Source: an uncultured Paraprevotella sp.
GTDB taxonomy: Bacteria > Bacteroidota > Bacteroidia > Bacteroidales > Bacteroidaceae
Direction: 5' to 3'
DNA: 64,000 nt
NCBI GenBank assembly: GCA_944319925.1
Contig: CALUFQ010000004.1
Coordinates: forward strand, 17,873-81,872
Each line of letters opens with the position of its first letter. Positions within the stretch are counted from its first letter, which is position 1. The translations under genes and the position numbers were made by a program. Below are positions 18,452-28,114 of the stretch, piece after piece. The notes below the pieces were generated by a model. The model had not been told where the DNA came from, searched no databases, and saw nothing but the letters and a program-made list of their open reading frames with translations.

Positions 18452-18584
18452 AAGCAGGTAACCGCCGATGGCTATGCCTGCGATGAATCTGAATATTTTC
18501 CTTATTTTTTTTATGCGTGCATGATTTGTCCGACAAATTTAGTATTTTCTTTTTAGATTTCTTCACTTTGTCATATTTTTAATG

Positions 18585-18592
18585 TAATTTTG
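18585..18592 (+). promoter_or_regulatory. -7 box of the nqr operon
   Basis: TAATTTTG matches TAnnTTTG, 41 bases before the nqrA ATG. A TTTG at 18567-18570 is only 14 bases upstream, so the -33 element is not clear. The box lies in the divergent region shared with tamB. Confidence 0.5.
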
Positions 18593-18633
18593 CCACGTTT
18601 TTAAAGACAACCAAATTTAATTAATCCTATTAT

Positions 18634-19983
18634 ATGGCAAATGTAATTAAATTACGCAAGGGTCTTGACGTGAATCTCAAGGGCCTGGCTGCCAAGGAGG
18701 AGTTTCAGGTGAAAAGTCCGGGCGAGTTCGCGTTGATGCCGGATGACTTCACAGGGACGAAACCTAAAGTGGTGGTCAAGGAGGGAGATACGGTCAAGGC
18801 GGGGGATGCTTTGTTCGTGGACAAAGTACGTCCGGAAGTGAAATTTGTCTCTCCCGTGAGTGGGAAAGTGACGTTGGTGGAGCGTGGCGACCGCCGCAAG
18901 GTGTTGTCGGTGCGCGTGGAAGCTGATGCACAGCAGCAGTATGTGGATTTCGGCAAGGCAAGTTTGGAGCAGATGACGGCGCAGGATGTGAAAGACATGC
19001 TTTTGAAGTCCGGGTTGTTCGGATTCTTCAAGCAGCGTCCATACGACGTGGTGCCTGATCCTTCAGTGGCTCCGAAAGCCATATTTGTGTCGGCCTTCAA
19101 TTCCATGCCGTTGGCAGCGGACTTCGAGTTCGTGTTGAAAGGCCGTGAAGCCGATTTCCAGACGGGGCTTGACGCTTTGGCCAAGATGGCAAAGACATAC
19201 CTGGGCGTGAGCACGAAGCAGACGGCTTCGGCATTGACTGCGGCTAAGAATGTGACGGTGAACTTCTTCGACGGTCCGGCACCGGCCGGCAACGTGGGAG
19301 TGCAGATTAACCATATCGACCCGGTGAACAAGGGGGAGACCGTTTGGACGCTTGGCGCGGAAGAAGTGATTTTCGTGGGTCATTTGTTTAACACGGGCAA
19401 GCTTGACTTCACGCGTCTTGTGGCTTTTGCCGGCTCGGAAGTGAAGCAACCCGCTTATTGCCGTATGACCGTGGGGCAAAAATTGTCCACTTTGGTAGAA
19501 GGCCGCGTGTCGGAAAGCCGCACCTTGCGCGTCATCAGCGGCAACGTGATGACGGGCGTGAAGACTACGGCCGACGGTTTCTTGGGCGCGCATGCCACGG
19601 AGGTGAATGTGATTCCGGAGGGTGACGACGTGCATGAAATGTTCGGTTGGATTATGCCGCGTTTCAGCGACTATTCTTCTAGCCGCGCTTATTGCAGCTG
19701 GCTTTTCGGCAAGAAGGCGTATGCGTTGGATGCCCGTGTAAAGGGCGGCGAGCGTCACATGATCATGTCCGGCGAATACGACCGCGTGTTCCCGATGGAC
19801 ATTTTTCCGGAGCAATTGGTGAAAGCCATCATCACGGGCGACATTGACCGCATGGAAGCTTTGGGCATTTACGAAGTGGCTCCCGAGGACTTTGCCCTCT
19901 GCGAGTTCGTGGATTCTTCGAAACTCGAAGTGCAGCGCATTGTCCGCGAAGGATTGGACATGCTTCGCAAGGAGATGGCTTAA
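18634..19983 (+). CDS. nqrA: Na+-translocating NADH:quinone reductase subunit A
   Basis: A 449-residue cytoplasmic-side subunit of the six-subunit Na+-NQR complex, which oxidises NADH, reduces quinone and pumps sodium. It is the first gene of a complete nqrABCDEF operon. The N-terminus (MANVIKLRKGLDVNLKG) and the lipoyl/barrel-sandwich-like segment around VKEGDTVKAGDALFVDK and FVSPVSGKVTLVERGDRR are typical of NqrA, and the C-terminal domain is full length. The ATG at 18634 is preceded by an AT-rich leader without a strong Shine-Dalgarno site, as is common in Bacteroidota. Confidence 0.97.
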   Translation: MANVIKLRKGLDVNLKGLAAKEEFQVKSPGEFALMPDDFTGTKPKVVVKEGDTVKAGDALFVDKVRPEVKFVSPVSGKVTLVERGDRRKVLSVRVEADAQQQYVDFGKASLEQMTAQDVKDMLLKSGLFGFFKQRPYDVVPDPSVAPKAIFVSAFNSMPLAADFEFVLKGREADFQTGLDALAKMAKTYLGVSTKQTASALTAAKNVTVNFFDGPAPAGNVGVQINHIDPVNKGETVWTLGAEEVIFVGHLFNTGKLDFTRLVAFAGSEVKQPAYCRMTVGQKLSTLVEGRVSESRTLRVISGNVMTGVKTTADGFLGAHATEVNVIPEGDDVHEMFGWIMPRFSDYSSSRAYCSWLFGKKAYALDARVKGGERHMIMSGEYDRVFPMDIFPEQLVKAIITGDIDRMEALGIYEVAPEDFALCEFVDSSKLEVQRIVREGLDMLRKEMA

Positions 19984-20013
19984 ATATGTTTCATCGCTAA
20001 ATAGATAATAATA

Positions 20014-21180
20014 ATGAATGCGTTAAGAAAATATCTGGATAAGATAAAGCCTTCTTTTGAGGAAGGGGGCAAGCTTCACGCTTTCCGTTCGGTGTTCGAA
20101 GGGTTCGAGTCTTTCCTGTTCGTGCCCAATGCCACGTCGAAGTCGGGAGTGAACGTGCATGATGCGATTGACAGCAAGCGCATCATGATATTTGTGGTTA
20201 TCGCGTTGATGCCGGCACTTTTGTTCGGCATGTACAACATCGGTTACCAAAACTATGCGGCGGCCGGAGTGGACGGCACGTTTTGGGAAATGTTCGGCTT
20301 CGGCTTGCTGGCCGTGTTGCCCAAGATTATTGTTTCCTATATCGTCGGCCTTGGTATCGAGTTCATTGTGGCCCAGTGGAAGCATGAGGAAATTCAGGAA
20401 GGCTACTTGGTCACGGGTATGCTTGTGCCGATGATTGTGCCGGTGGACTGTCCGTTGTGGATTATCGCCATCGCTTGTGCTTTTGCCGTGATTTTCGCCA
20501 AGGAAATCTTTGGTGGTACAGGCATGAACATCTTCAACGTGGCTTTGATAACCCGCGCGTTCCTCTTCTTTGCCTATCCTACGGCCATGAGTGGCGACGC
20601 TTGCTGGGTGGCCAAGGAAAGCATCTGCGGTTTGGGTAACGACCTGCCCGATGCCTTCACGATGGCCACTCCGCTCGGCGAGGTGGCTACGGGTACTGTG
20701 CCTGCGTTCTCTTGGGACCAGGTGTGGGGCTTCATTCCGGGTTCCATCGGTGAAACCAGCGTGGTGGCCATCGCCATCGGCGCGGTTATCCTCCTTTGGA
20801 CGGGCATTGCCAGCTGGCGCACCATGTTGAGCGTCTTTGTCGGCGGTGCGTTGCTGGCTTGGATTTTCAACCAATGGGGTCCCGAAGGCAACGCCGGTGC
20901 CATGGTGCCGTGGTACCAGCATTTGGCATTGGGCGGCTTCTGCTTCGGTGCCGTGTTCATGGCTACCGACCCGGTGACTTCCGCCCGCACGGTGCCCGGA
21001 CAGTTCGTTTACGGCTTCCTCATCGGTGCCATGGCCATCATAATCCGTGTGCTCAATCCGGGCTATCCCGAGGGCATGATGCTGGCCATCTTGTTGATGA
21101 ACTTGTTCGCCCCGCTGATTGACTATTGTGTAATTCAGAATAATATCGACAAGCGCGCGAAACGTGCGATTAAAAAATAA
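20014..21180 (+). CDS. nqrB: Na+-translocating NADH:quinone reductase subunit B
   Basis: A 388-residue multi-pass membrane subunit, related to RnfD, carrying covalent FMN and contributing to the sodium and quinone sites. The phosphoester-FMN attachment site is the threonine in DAFTMATPLGEVATG, corresponding to the S/T-x-A-T motif of the family. Membrane helices occur from about residue 55 onward (IFVVIALMPALLFGMYNIG) and through the C-terminal half. It begins 30 bases after nqrA. No anomalies are seen. Confidence 0.97.
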   Translation: MNALRKYLDKIKPSFEEGGKLHAFRSVFEGFESFLFVPNATSKSGVNVHDAIDSKRIMIFVVIALMPALLFGMYNIGYQNYAAAGVDGTFWEMFGFGLLAVLPKIIVSYIVGLGIEFIVAQWKHEEIQEGYLVTGMLVPMIVPVDCPLWIIAIACAFAVIFAKEIFGGTGMNIFNVALITRAFLFFAYPTAMSGDACWVAKESICGLGNDLPDAFTMATPLGEVATGTVPAFSWDQVWGFIPGSIGETSVVAIAIGAVILLWTGIASWRTMLSVFVGGALLAWIFNQWGPEGNAGAMVPWYQHLALGGFCFGAVFMATDPVTSARTVPGQFVYGFLIGAMAIIIRVLNPGYPEGMMLAILLMNLFAPLIDYCVIQNNIDKRAKRAIKK

Positions 21181-21186
21181 GGAACT

Positions 21187-22047
21187 ATGGCTACAAAGAA
21201 ATTCAAATGTAAAGTATGTGGCTACATACATGAGGGGGATGCCGCTCCCGAAAAATGTCCGGTGTGCCAGGCTCCCGCTTCCGAGTTCGAGGAAATCATG
21301 GAGGAAGGTGCCGATAAGCCTGCCAAAAAAGGACTGAACACGGACGGCAATACCTATACCATCATATATTCTTGCATCGTGGTGGTCATCGTGGCGTTCT
21401 TGTTGGCGTTCGTGTCCAAGGTGCTTGAGCCGCAGTCGATGGCCAATGTGCGCATTGACAAGAAGAGCCAGATTCTGGCTGCGTTGAATCTCCGTGATGT
21501 GGAAAAGGCCGATGTGGAGAAAACCTACAGCGAAGTCGTCGTGGCCGACGAAATCATAGACAAGGACGGCAATGTGGTCAAGGACGGGAAGTCCAAAGAT
21601 CAGGATGGTTTTGTCGTGGAAGACAAGAACATCTCGGACGAATGCCTTCCTTTATATGTCTGCGAAGTAAACGGCGAGACGAAATATGTCATTCCCGTGA
21701 CGGGTAAAGGTCTGTGGGATGCCATTTGGGGCTATGTAGCCTTGAATGCGGACAAGAATACTGTCTATGGCGTGTATTTCACCCACAAGGGAGAAACCGC
21801 CGGCTTGGGTGCTTTGATTACCGAGTATGAAAAGTTCCAAAAGCAGTTTGAAGGCAAGAAACTGATGAATGCCGACGGTTCTGCCGTGGCTCTGAGCGTA
21901 GTGAAGAAAGGCAAGACGGTCGTGGGGCTGGACGATGCCAACCGTTGCGACGCGCTGACAGGTGCCACGCTGACTACAAATGGCGTACACGCTATGTTGC
22001 AGGAATGCTTGTCCCGTTACATGACATTTTTAACGACTAACGAATAA
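21187..22047 (+). CDS. nqrC: Na+-NQR subunit C with an N-terminal rubredoxin domain
   Basis: A 286-residue fusion. Residues 5-34 form a rubredoxin-like knuckle pair (Cys8-x2-Cys11 and Cys24-x2-Cys27, in [10 protein letters not shown] and CPVCQAP) like the domain at the end of rubrerythrins. After a charged linker comes a single membrane helix (about 58-78) and the standard NqrC FMN domain, with the attachment motif TGATLT (Thr261). NqrC is normally anchored with a cytoplasmic N-terminus, so the iron centre should face the cytoplasm, near NqrF. The gene starts 6 bases after nqrB. An internal ATG at 21298 preceded by GAGGAA could give a form without rubredoxin. Confidence 0.95.
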   Translation: MATKKFKCKVCGYIHEGDAAPEKCPVCQAPASEFEEIMEEGADKPAKKGLNTDGNTYTIIYSCIVVVIVAFLLAFVSKVLEPQSMANVRIDKKSQILAALNLRDVEKADVEKTYSEVVVADEIIDKDGNVVKDGKSKDQDGFVVEDKNISDECLPLYVCEVNGETKYVIPVTGKGLWDAIWGYVALNADKNTVYGVYFTHKGETAGLGALITEYEKFQKQFEGKKLMNADGSAVALSVVKKGKTVVGLDDANRCDALTGATLTTNGVHAMLQECLSRYMTFLTTNE

Positions 22048-22063
22048 TAAGGAGGCAAGAGAT

Positions 22064-22696
22064 ATGAGCAAGTTATTTTCTAAAGAGAACCGGGAAGTAT
22101 TTACCGCCCCGCTTAATCTCGACAACCCGATTGCCGTGCAGGTGCTGGGTATCTGTTCCGCATTGGCGGTGACTTCGCAGATGCAGCCGGCCATTGTCAT
22201 GGGACTTTCCGTGGCTGTGATTACGGCATTTTCCAATTTGATTATTTCACTTATCCGCAAGACCATTCCCAACCGCATCCGCATCATTGTGCAGTTGGTC
22301 GTGGTGGCTGCGCTGGTGACCATCGTGAGCATGGTGCTTAAGGCTTTCGCCTACGACGTGAGCGTACAGCTTTCTGTCTATGTCGGGCTGATTATCACCA
22401 ACTGTATCCTGATGGGACGCCTTGAAGCGTTTGCCATGATGAACGGGCCGTGGGAAAGTTTCCTCGACGGTTTGGGCAACGGTTTGGGCTATGCGCTTGT
22501 GCTCGTCGTGGTGGGCACGGTGCGCGAGTTCTTGGGCAACGGCTCCTTGCTGGGCTTCCAGGTCATTCCGCAGAGTTTCTACGACATGGGTTACATGAAC
22601 AACGGCATGATGACGATGCCGGCCATGGCGCTGATTCTTCTGGGTTGCGTGATTTGGGTACACAGGGCCTATAATGAGAAAAAGGAAAAGAAGTAA
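22064..22696 (+). CDS. nqrD: Na+-translocating NADH:quinone reductase subunit D
   Basis: A 210-residue integral membrane protein of the RnfE/NqrD family with six predicted helices (for example IIVQLVVVAALVTIVSMVL and YGLIITNC-type segments). NqrD and NqrE form a pseudo-symmetric pair that holds an iron centre in the membrane through conserved cysteines; one is in LIITNCILMGRLEAFA. The ATG follows an AAGGAGG Shine-Dalgarno-like sequence, strong for this phylum. It is placed between nqrC and nqrE as usual. Confidence 0.95.
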   Translation: MSKLFSKENREVFTAPLNLDNPIAVQVLGICSALAVTSQMQPAIVMGLSVAVITAFSNLIISLIRKTIPNRIRIIVQLVVVAALVTIVSMVLKAFAYDVSVQLSVYVGLIITNCILMGRLEAFAMMNGPWESFLDGLGNGLGYALVLVVVGTVREFLGNGSLLGFQVIPQSFYDMGYMNNGMMTMPAMALILLGCVIWVHRAYNEKKEKK

Positions 22697-22728
22697 ACGA
22701 ACCACATCCTAAAACATAGAAAGACAAT

Positions 22729-23355
22729 ATGGAACATTTCTTAAGTTTGTTTGTCCGTTCGATTTTTGTGGACAACATGATTTTCGCTTTCTTCTTGGGT
22801 ATGTGTTCTTACTTGGCCGTATCCAAGAATGTAAAGACGGCCCTCGGGCTGGGTATCGCCGTGACGTTTGTCTTGGTGGTGACCGTTCCCGTGGACTATT
22901 TGCTGCAGACCAAAGTGCTTTCCGAGGATGGCATCCTTGGCATTGACCTGACCTATCTCTCGTTCATCCTGTTCATTGCCGTGATTGCCGGCATTACGCA
23001 GTTGGTGGAGATGGTGGTGGAGCGTTTCACGCCTTCCCTCTATGCCGCGTTGGGTATCTTCCTCCCGTTGATTGCTGTGAACTGTGCCATCATGGGTGCT
23101 TCGCTCTTTATGCAGCAGCGCATCTCCATGGATCCGGCCACCAGCACACAGGCCATCTCCAACGTGTGGGATTCCATCGCCTACGCCTTGGGTTCAGGTA
23201 TCGGTTGGTTGCTGGCCATCGTCTCGTTGGCTGCCATTCGCGAGAAAATGGCCTATACCGACGTGCCCAAGCCGTTGCAGGGACTGGGCATCACGTTCAT
23301 CACGGTGGGCCTGATGGCCATGGCATTTATGTGTTTCTCTGGTTTAAGTATTTAA
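22729..23355 (+). CDS. nqrE: Na+-translocating NADH:quinone reductase subunit E
   Basis: A 208-residue membrane protein of the RnfA/NqrE family and partner of NqrD. The N-terminus ([19 protein letters not shown]) and the motif [13 protein letters not shown], with its conserved cysteine, are characteristic. Six helices are expected. Spacing to nqrD is 32 bases and to nqrF 18 bases, so it lies inside one transcription unit. Nothing is unusual in the sequence. Confidence 0.95.
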   Translation: MEHFLSLFVRSIFVDNMIFAFFLGMCSYLAVSKNVKTALGLGIAVTFVLVVTVPVDYLLQTKVLSEDGILGIDLTYLSFILFIAVIAGITQLVEMVVERFTPSLYAALGIFLPLIAVNCAIMGASLFMQQRISMDPATSTQAISNVWDSIAYALGSGIGWLLAIVSLAAIREKMAYTDVPKPLQGLGITFITVGLMAMAFMCFSGLSI

Positions 23356-23373
23356 AAGGAAAGGAATAGAACA

Positions 23374-24642
23374 ATGGATATGAATTTTATTTATGCGAGC
23401 ATTGGCGTATTCCTCGTCACAATCCTTCTTTTGGTCATCATCCTGCTGGTTGCCAAGAAATATTTGTCGCCGAGCGGAAACGTGAACATCACCATCAATG
23501 GGGACAAGGTCATCTCTGTGGCTCAGGGAAGCAGCTTGTTGTCCACCTTGTCGGAACAGGGCATTTATCTTTCTTCCGCTTGCGGCGGCAAGGGGTCTTG
23601 CGGCCAGTGCAAGTGCCAGGTGGTCGAAGGCGGCGGTGAGATTCTGGATTCTGAAAAGGGACATTTCACCCGTAAGCAGATTAAGGATCATTGGCGTCTG
23701 GGTTGCCAGTGCAAGGTGAAGGGTGATTTGGCCATCAAGGTGCCTGAATCCGTCATGGGCGTGAAGGAATACGAATGTACCGTCATCAGCAACAAAAATG
23801 TGGCTACGTTCATCAAGGAATTCAAGGTGCAGTTGCCGAAGGGGGCGCACATGGACTTCCTTCCGGGTTCGTATGCACAGATTAAGATTCCTACGTTCAC
23901 CATCGATTACGACAAGGACATCGACAAGAGTCTCATCGGCGACGAGTACTTGCCCGCTTGGCAGAAGTTCGGTCTCTTCCCGTTGAAGTGCGTCAATACG
24001 GAACCGACGGTCCGTGCCTACTCCATGGCCAACTATCCGGCCGAGGGCGACGTGTTCATGTTGACCGTGCGTATCGCCACTCCTCCGTTTAAGCCGGACC
24101 GTAGCGGCTTCATGGACGTGAACCCGGGTATCGCTTCGTCTTACATCTTCACCCTCAAGCCGGGCGACAAGGTGGTGATGAGCGGTCCTTACGGAGACTT
24201 CCATCCGCATTTCGACAGCAAGAAGGAGATGATTTGGGTCGGCGGTGGTGCCGGTATGGCTCCCTTGCGTGCGCAAATCATGCACATGACCAAGACGTTG
24301 AACACGCGCGATCGCGAAATGCACTATTTCTACGGCGCACGTGCCTTGAACGAGGTGTTCTACTTGCAGGACTTCCTGAGCTTGGAGAAGGAGTTCCCCA
24401 ACTTCCATTTCCACTTGGCTTTGGACCGTCCGGACCCCGCAGCCGATGCCGCAGGCGTGAAGTACACTCCGGGTTTTGTGCATAAGGTGATGTACGACAC
24501 CTATCTGAAGGACCATGAGGCCCCCGAGGATATCGAGTACTACATGTGCGGTCCCGGCCCGATGTCGAATGCCGTGGTGCAGATGCTCGACGGTCTCGGC
24601 GTAGATTCCGAATCCATCATGTACGATAACTTCGGCGGATAG
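23374..24642 (+). CDS. nqrF: Na+-translocating NADH:quinone reductase subunit F
   Basis: A 422-residue NADH-oxidising subunit and electron entry point of the complex. One N-terminal membrane helix ([20 protein letters not shown]) is followed by a [2Fe-2S] ferredoxin domain with cysteines in [14 protein letters not shown] and a later RLGCQC, then an FAD domain (RAYSMANYP) and an NADH-binding domain ([23 protein letters not shown]). It is the last gene of the operon and is followed 25 bases later by a strong hairpin terminator. Complete and typical. Confidence 0.97.
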   Translation: MDMNFIYASIGVFLVTILLLVIILLVAKKYLSPSGNVNITINGDKVISVAQGSSLLSTLSEQGIYLSSACGGKGSCGQCKCQVVEGGGEILDSEKGHFTRKQIKDHWRLGCQCKVKGDLAIKVPESVMGVKEYECTVISNKNVATFIKEFKVQLPKGAHMDFLPGSYAQIKIPTFTIDYDKDIDKSLIGDEYLPAWQKFGLFPLKCVNTEPTVRAYSMANYPAEGDVFMLTVRIATPPFKPDRSGFMDVNPGIASSYIFTLKPGDKVVMSGPYGDFHPHFDSKKEMIWVGGGAGMAPLRAQIMHMTKTLNTRDREMHYFYGARALNEVFYLQDFLSLEKEFPNFHFHLALDRPDPAADAAGVKYTPGFVHKVMYDTYLKDHEAPEDIEYYMCGPGPMSNAVVQMLDGLGVDSESIMYDNFGG

Positions 24643-24667
24643 TTCTTTGTCCAAGGAAGAGTTATTG

Positions 24668-24716
24668 AAAGTAACAAGCCCCCGAGGAGCGCATCCCCGG
24701 GGGCTTGTTACTTTTT
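24668..24716. terminator. bidirectional terminator between nqrF and the MATE gene
   Basis: An 18-bp stem (AAAGTAACAAGCCCCCG and its complement) with a short loop around 24685-24696, followed by TTTTT on the plus strand and TTTC on the minus strand. It separates the convergent nqr operon and MATE gene; its edge touches the MATE stop codon. Confidence 0.9.
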
Positions 24717-26050
24717 CACGTTGCACACTTGTGTGCCTGCCACCGCAGGTACCAGAAGCAGATTAACAACGACACGGTGGTGGCCAATGGCGGTGCGAAA
24801 CCCATCCAGAAGAGAGAGGAAGGGGCGATGTGGCTGAATGCCCACGACAGCGGGACGCGGAACAGGAAGGTGGCAATCAGGCTGTGTACCATGGGAAACC
24901 AGGAGTTGCCCTGCCCGCTGAAGTAGGAGTTGATGCAGAACACGAAGCTGACGATGACGCAGTCGATGCTGTAGCCGCGCAGGTAGTCCGCTCCCATGGT
25001 CACGACGGCAGGGTCATGGGTGAAGATGGCCGTCAGCGTTTCCGGTAGGAACTGGGAATAGATGCATACGCTGATGCCGAACACCAAGGCCATGCCGATG
25101 CCCGAGCGCAGGCAGAGGTTCATGCGGCGGATGAGGCCCGCGCCGTAGTTTTGTGCCGTCATGGCGGCTACCGCAGAAGATATGGCCATGGGCGGCAGCA
25201 TGGCGAACGTGATGATTTTCTCCACCACGCCGAGCGCGGCCGAGGCTATGACTCCCATTTGGTTGACAATGACGGTGATGAGCAGGAACGACACGTTGAT
25301 GAGCGCGTCTTGGAGAGCGATGGGGGCACCCAGCTTCACGATGCGTCGGGACAACGGGCCGTCGAGCCGGATGTCACGGCGGGAGAAGGCAAAGTGGAAT
25401 CCGTGTCGGTGAAGGAACCATAAGGCGGTGGCGAAGCTGATGCCTTGCGAGGCTACGGTGGCGATGGCCGCTCCGGCTGCCCGCAGGTGGAAGCCGCCCA
25501 CGAGAAGGAAGTCAAGGATGATGTTGATGGCGCAGGCCAGCCCTACGAAGTAGAGCGGCGTGCGTGAGTCGCCTAATCCGCGCAGGATGCCGCAGACCAC
25601 GTTGTAGCCCATGATGAACGGGATGCCCGCCGAACAGATCAGCAGATAGTGCCGTGTGTCGGCCATGGCTTCCGTGGGGGTGTGCATCAGCTGGGCGATT
25701 TGGGTGTGTAACGCCACCATGACGAGCGTGAGCGCGAATCCCACGAGGGCGAAGAGCCAGACGGACGTACCGATGGTGTGTGCCGTCTGCCGGTCGTCCT
25801 TCGCTCCTGTGGCGATGGCGATGAGGATGGTGGTGCCCGTGGTCAGGCCCAGGATGATGCCCGTGACGGTCTGCATCACCTGGCTTCCGATGGCCACGCC
25901 CGCCACGCTGGCCGCGTCATCGTAGATGCCCACCACAAACAGGTCTGCCCCGCCGTAGAGGGCTTGCAAGAGGTTCGCCAGCAGGAACGGCAGCGCGAAC
26001 TGCAACAACACTTTGGGTACGCTTCCTTGCGTCAAGTCGAGTTCTTTCAT
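24716..26050 (-). CDS. MATE-family multidrug/sodium antiporter
   Basis: A 444-residue inner-membrane exporter with 12 predicted helices arranged as two six-helix halves. The N-terminus (LTQGSVPKVLLQFALPFLLANLLQALYGGADLFVVG) is the typical opening of the DinF/NorM-like MATE group. MATE proteins export cationic drugs or metabolites using Na+ or H+ gradients; with Na+-NQR next door, Na+ coupling is plausible but unproven. A CATCTTTG box at 26186-26193 on the minus strand may be its promoter, giving a leader of about 130 bases that contains the inverted repeat at 26086-26137. The substrate cannot be inferred. Confidence 0.92.
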   Translation of the reverse strand: MKELDLTQGSVPKVLLQFALPFLLANLLQALYGGADLFVVGIYDDAASVAGVAIGSQVMQTVTGIILGLTTGTTILIAIATGAKDDRQTAHTIGTSVWLFALVGFALTLVMVALHTQIAQLMHTPTEAMADTRHYLLICSAGIPFIMGYNVVCGILRGLGDSRTPLYFVGLACAINIILDFLLVGGFHLRAAGAAIATVASQGISFATALWFLHRHGFHFAFSRRDIRLDGPLSRRIVKLGAPIALQDALINVSFLLITVIVNQMGVIASAALGVVEKIITFAMLPPMAISSAVAAMTAQNYGAGLIRRMNLCLRSGIGMALVFGISVCIYSQFLPETLTAIFTHDPAVVTMGADYLRGYSIDCVIVSFVFCINSYFSGQGNSWFPMVHSLIATFLFRVPLSWAFSHIAPSSLFWMGFAPPLATTVSLLICFWYLRWQAHKCAT

Positions 26051-26085
26051 ATTCTTATTATATTATGAGTCGCTGCCTGCAACCG

Positions 26086-26137
26086 GAAATGCCGGACAAG
26101 CTGATTGGTTTTACCCAGTCATCTTGTCCGGCATTTC
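26086..26137. other. perfect 15-bp inverted repeat, 22-base loop
   Basis: GAAATGCCGGACAAG (26086-26100) pairs exactly with CTTGTCCGGCATTTC (26123-26137). It lies between the MBOAT gene stop and the MATE start, both on the minus strand. There is no T tract on either side, so it may be a weak terminator, an mRNA-stabilising stem or a MATE leader element. Confidence 0.6.
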
Positions 26138-26245
26138 GATTGCCCTCCGATGAGGATTACAAAACGTCTCTTCTTTTGCGGGTGCAAAGATGGGTCAAAA
26201 ACTCGACGTTTCCAAATATTTCCTCTCCTTTTTGCAGATGTAAGG

Positions 26246-28114
26246 TCAGAACTGGAAGTAGATGAACGGCTGCATCTCGGCCGTGACGAACTGGTAGAGG
26301 ACGAACACGGCGGCCACCACGAGGAGGGCCATTAGCGGTAGTGGCGTACGGGCGAACCAGATGCGGTAGCGGCGTTTCCAGTTGTCCGGCAACCAATGGA
26401 TGACCATGCCCAATAGGAAGAGGCCGAACACCTTGTCGTAGGCCAGGATGATGTCGCCCACGTTGGCGTTCCAGGCCGACCCGATCTGGTTCACCATCTC
26501 CGAAGCGATGCGCCATGCCGTCTCGTTGGCCACGGCGGGGTCGAGGTTGGACCCCGAGCGGAAGAACAGGCGGGTGAAACTGATGAACACGAACGTGACC
26601 CACACGGCCCAGGCGTGGCCTATCCAGTCCACGCGCCAACGCGCTTTGCTGGTCGTGTAGAGGAACTTGACGAGCGCACTGCCCGCGATGAAGAGCATGA
26701 ACACGAGGAACAGGTTCCACACCGGAGCGGGATAGAACACAGAGAACACCCACACGAGGCCGAGGAAAAACAGCGCCCAAAGCAATTGGTTGAACGGGCG
26801 GAAGTCGCGCCAGAACTTGTAGACGATCATGCCTACGCCGTTCAGGCCACCCCACACCATGAAGTTGCAGCTCGCACCGTGCCACAGTCCGCCGAGCAGC
26901 ATCGTAATCATCGAGTTCAGGTTAGCCCAGATTTTCCGTCGCCGGTCGGGGTAGCGCAGTCCGGTATAGACTACGGCGGCGGCCAGCAGCAGCACGCCGA
27001 CGGCGATGTAGGGGTTGCCCGACAGCACCAAGGCGGCCAGCGTGATGGTCAGAATCCAAAAGTATGTGCCAAAGGTCGAGTTGCGGTTGCCGCCCAAGGG
27101 GATGTAGAGGTAAGTCTGCAGCCAGCGCGACAGCGAGATGTGCCAGCGTTTCCAAAAGTTGCTGCAGTTGGGCGCCTTGTAGGGCGAGTTGAAGTTGCGT
27201 GGCAGGTGGAAACCCATGAGCAGCGAGAGGCCGATGGCGATGTCCGTGTAGCCCGAGAAGTCGGCATACACCTGCAGCGAATAGGCGAAGAGGGCCATCA
27301 GGTTCTCGAAGCCGGAGAAGAGCATCGGGTTCTCGAACACGCGGTCGATGAAGTTCACCGCGATGTAGTCGCTCAGGATGATTTTCTTGAGCAGGCCGTT
27401 GAGAATCCAGAATACGGCCATGCCGAACTGTAGCCGGCTCAGGCAGTACTTGCGGTAGAGCTGGGGGATGAAGTCGCTGGCTTTCACGATGGGGCCGGCC
27501 ACGAGCTGGGGGAAGAAGGTGACGTAGAACCCGAAGTCGAAGAAGTTGCGTACGGGTTTCACCAGCCCCTTGTACACGTCCGCCGTGTAGCTGATAATCT
27601 GGAACGTGTAGAACGAGATGCCCACCGGCAGGATGATGCGGTCGATGCTGAACACCGGTTCGCCCACGGCCCGGTTGAAGCCTTCGGCCAGGATGTTCGT
27701 CACTTGGAAGGAAGTGCCGCAAAGCGTGTTGACCAGGTCGGCGAAGAAGTAGGCATACTTGAAGTAGCACAGGATGGAGAGGTCGATCGTCACGCTCAGG
27801 ATGAGGAACAGTTTCTTTCCCCACCGCGCCCGGCAGGCGTAGATGAACTGGGCGATGATGAAGTCGCTGAGGGTGACGAAGAGCAGCAGGCCGAAGAACA
27901 GCCCGCTCGTCTTGTAGTAGAACAGGACGCTGATGAAGAACAGGTACGTGTTGCGCAGCAGACGCTTGTTGCGGAAGAGCGCGAACACGGCAAAGACGAT
28001 GGCGAAGAACGCCCAGAACTGGAACTGCGTGAAGAGCAGCGGGCTTTCGGGATCGAAGGAGAACACCGTCTTCAGGTATTCCCACAGTATCGTCAGGTTT
28101 TCTTTAATTTCCAT
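26246..28114 (-). CDS. MBOAT O-acyltransferase (AlgI-like)
   Basis: A 622-residue integral membrane acyltransferase. Family landmarks are TYLYIPLGGNRNSTF, then GGLWHGASCNFMVWGG around residue 410, holding the catalytic histidine, and many membrane helices. AlgI-type proteins pass acetyl groups across the membrane for O-acetylation of extracellular or cell-wall polysaccharides, handing them to SGNH-type partners such as AlgJ/AlgX. Here the gene is the third of an operon behind two SGNH-like proteins, and its start overlaps the preceding stop by 11 bases. The polymer acetylated is unknown; no polysaccharide synthase is in the window. Confidence 0.92.
   Translation of the reverse strand: MEIKENLTILWEYLKTVFSFDPESPLLFTQFQFWAFFAIVFAVFALFRNKRLLRNTYLFFISVLFYYKTSGLFFGLLLFVTLSDFIIAQFIYACRARWGKKLFLILSVTIDLSILCYFKYAYFFADLVNTLCGTSFQVTNILAEGFNRAVGEPVFSIDRIILPVGISFYTFQIISYTADVYKGLVKPVRNFFDFGFYVTFFPQLVAGPIVKASDFIPQLYRKYCLSRLQFGMAVFWILNGLLKKIILSDYIAVNFIDRVFENPMLFSGFENLMALFAYSLQVYADFSGYTDIAIGLSLLMGFHLPRNFNSPYKAPNCSNFWKRWHISLSRWLQTYLYIPLGGNRNSTFGTYFWILTITLAALVLSGNPYIAVGVLLLAAAVVYTGLRYPDRRRKIWANLNSMITMLLGGLWHGASCNFMVWGGLNGVGMIVYKFWRDFRPFNQLLWALFFLGLVWVFSVFYPAPVWNLFLVFMLFIAGSALVKFLYTTSKARWRVDWIGHAWAVWVTFVFISFTRLFFRSGSNLDPAVANETAWRIASEMVNQIGSAWNANVGDIILAYDKVFGLFLLGMVIHWLPDNWKRRYRIWFARTPLPLMALLVVAAVFVLYQFVTAEMQPFIYFQF

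Noticed and set aside
23344-24726. 460-residue open frame antisense to nqrF
   Set aside because: His/Val/Arg-rich shadow of nqrF, overlapping the terminator; no recognisable domain.
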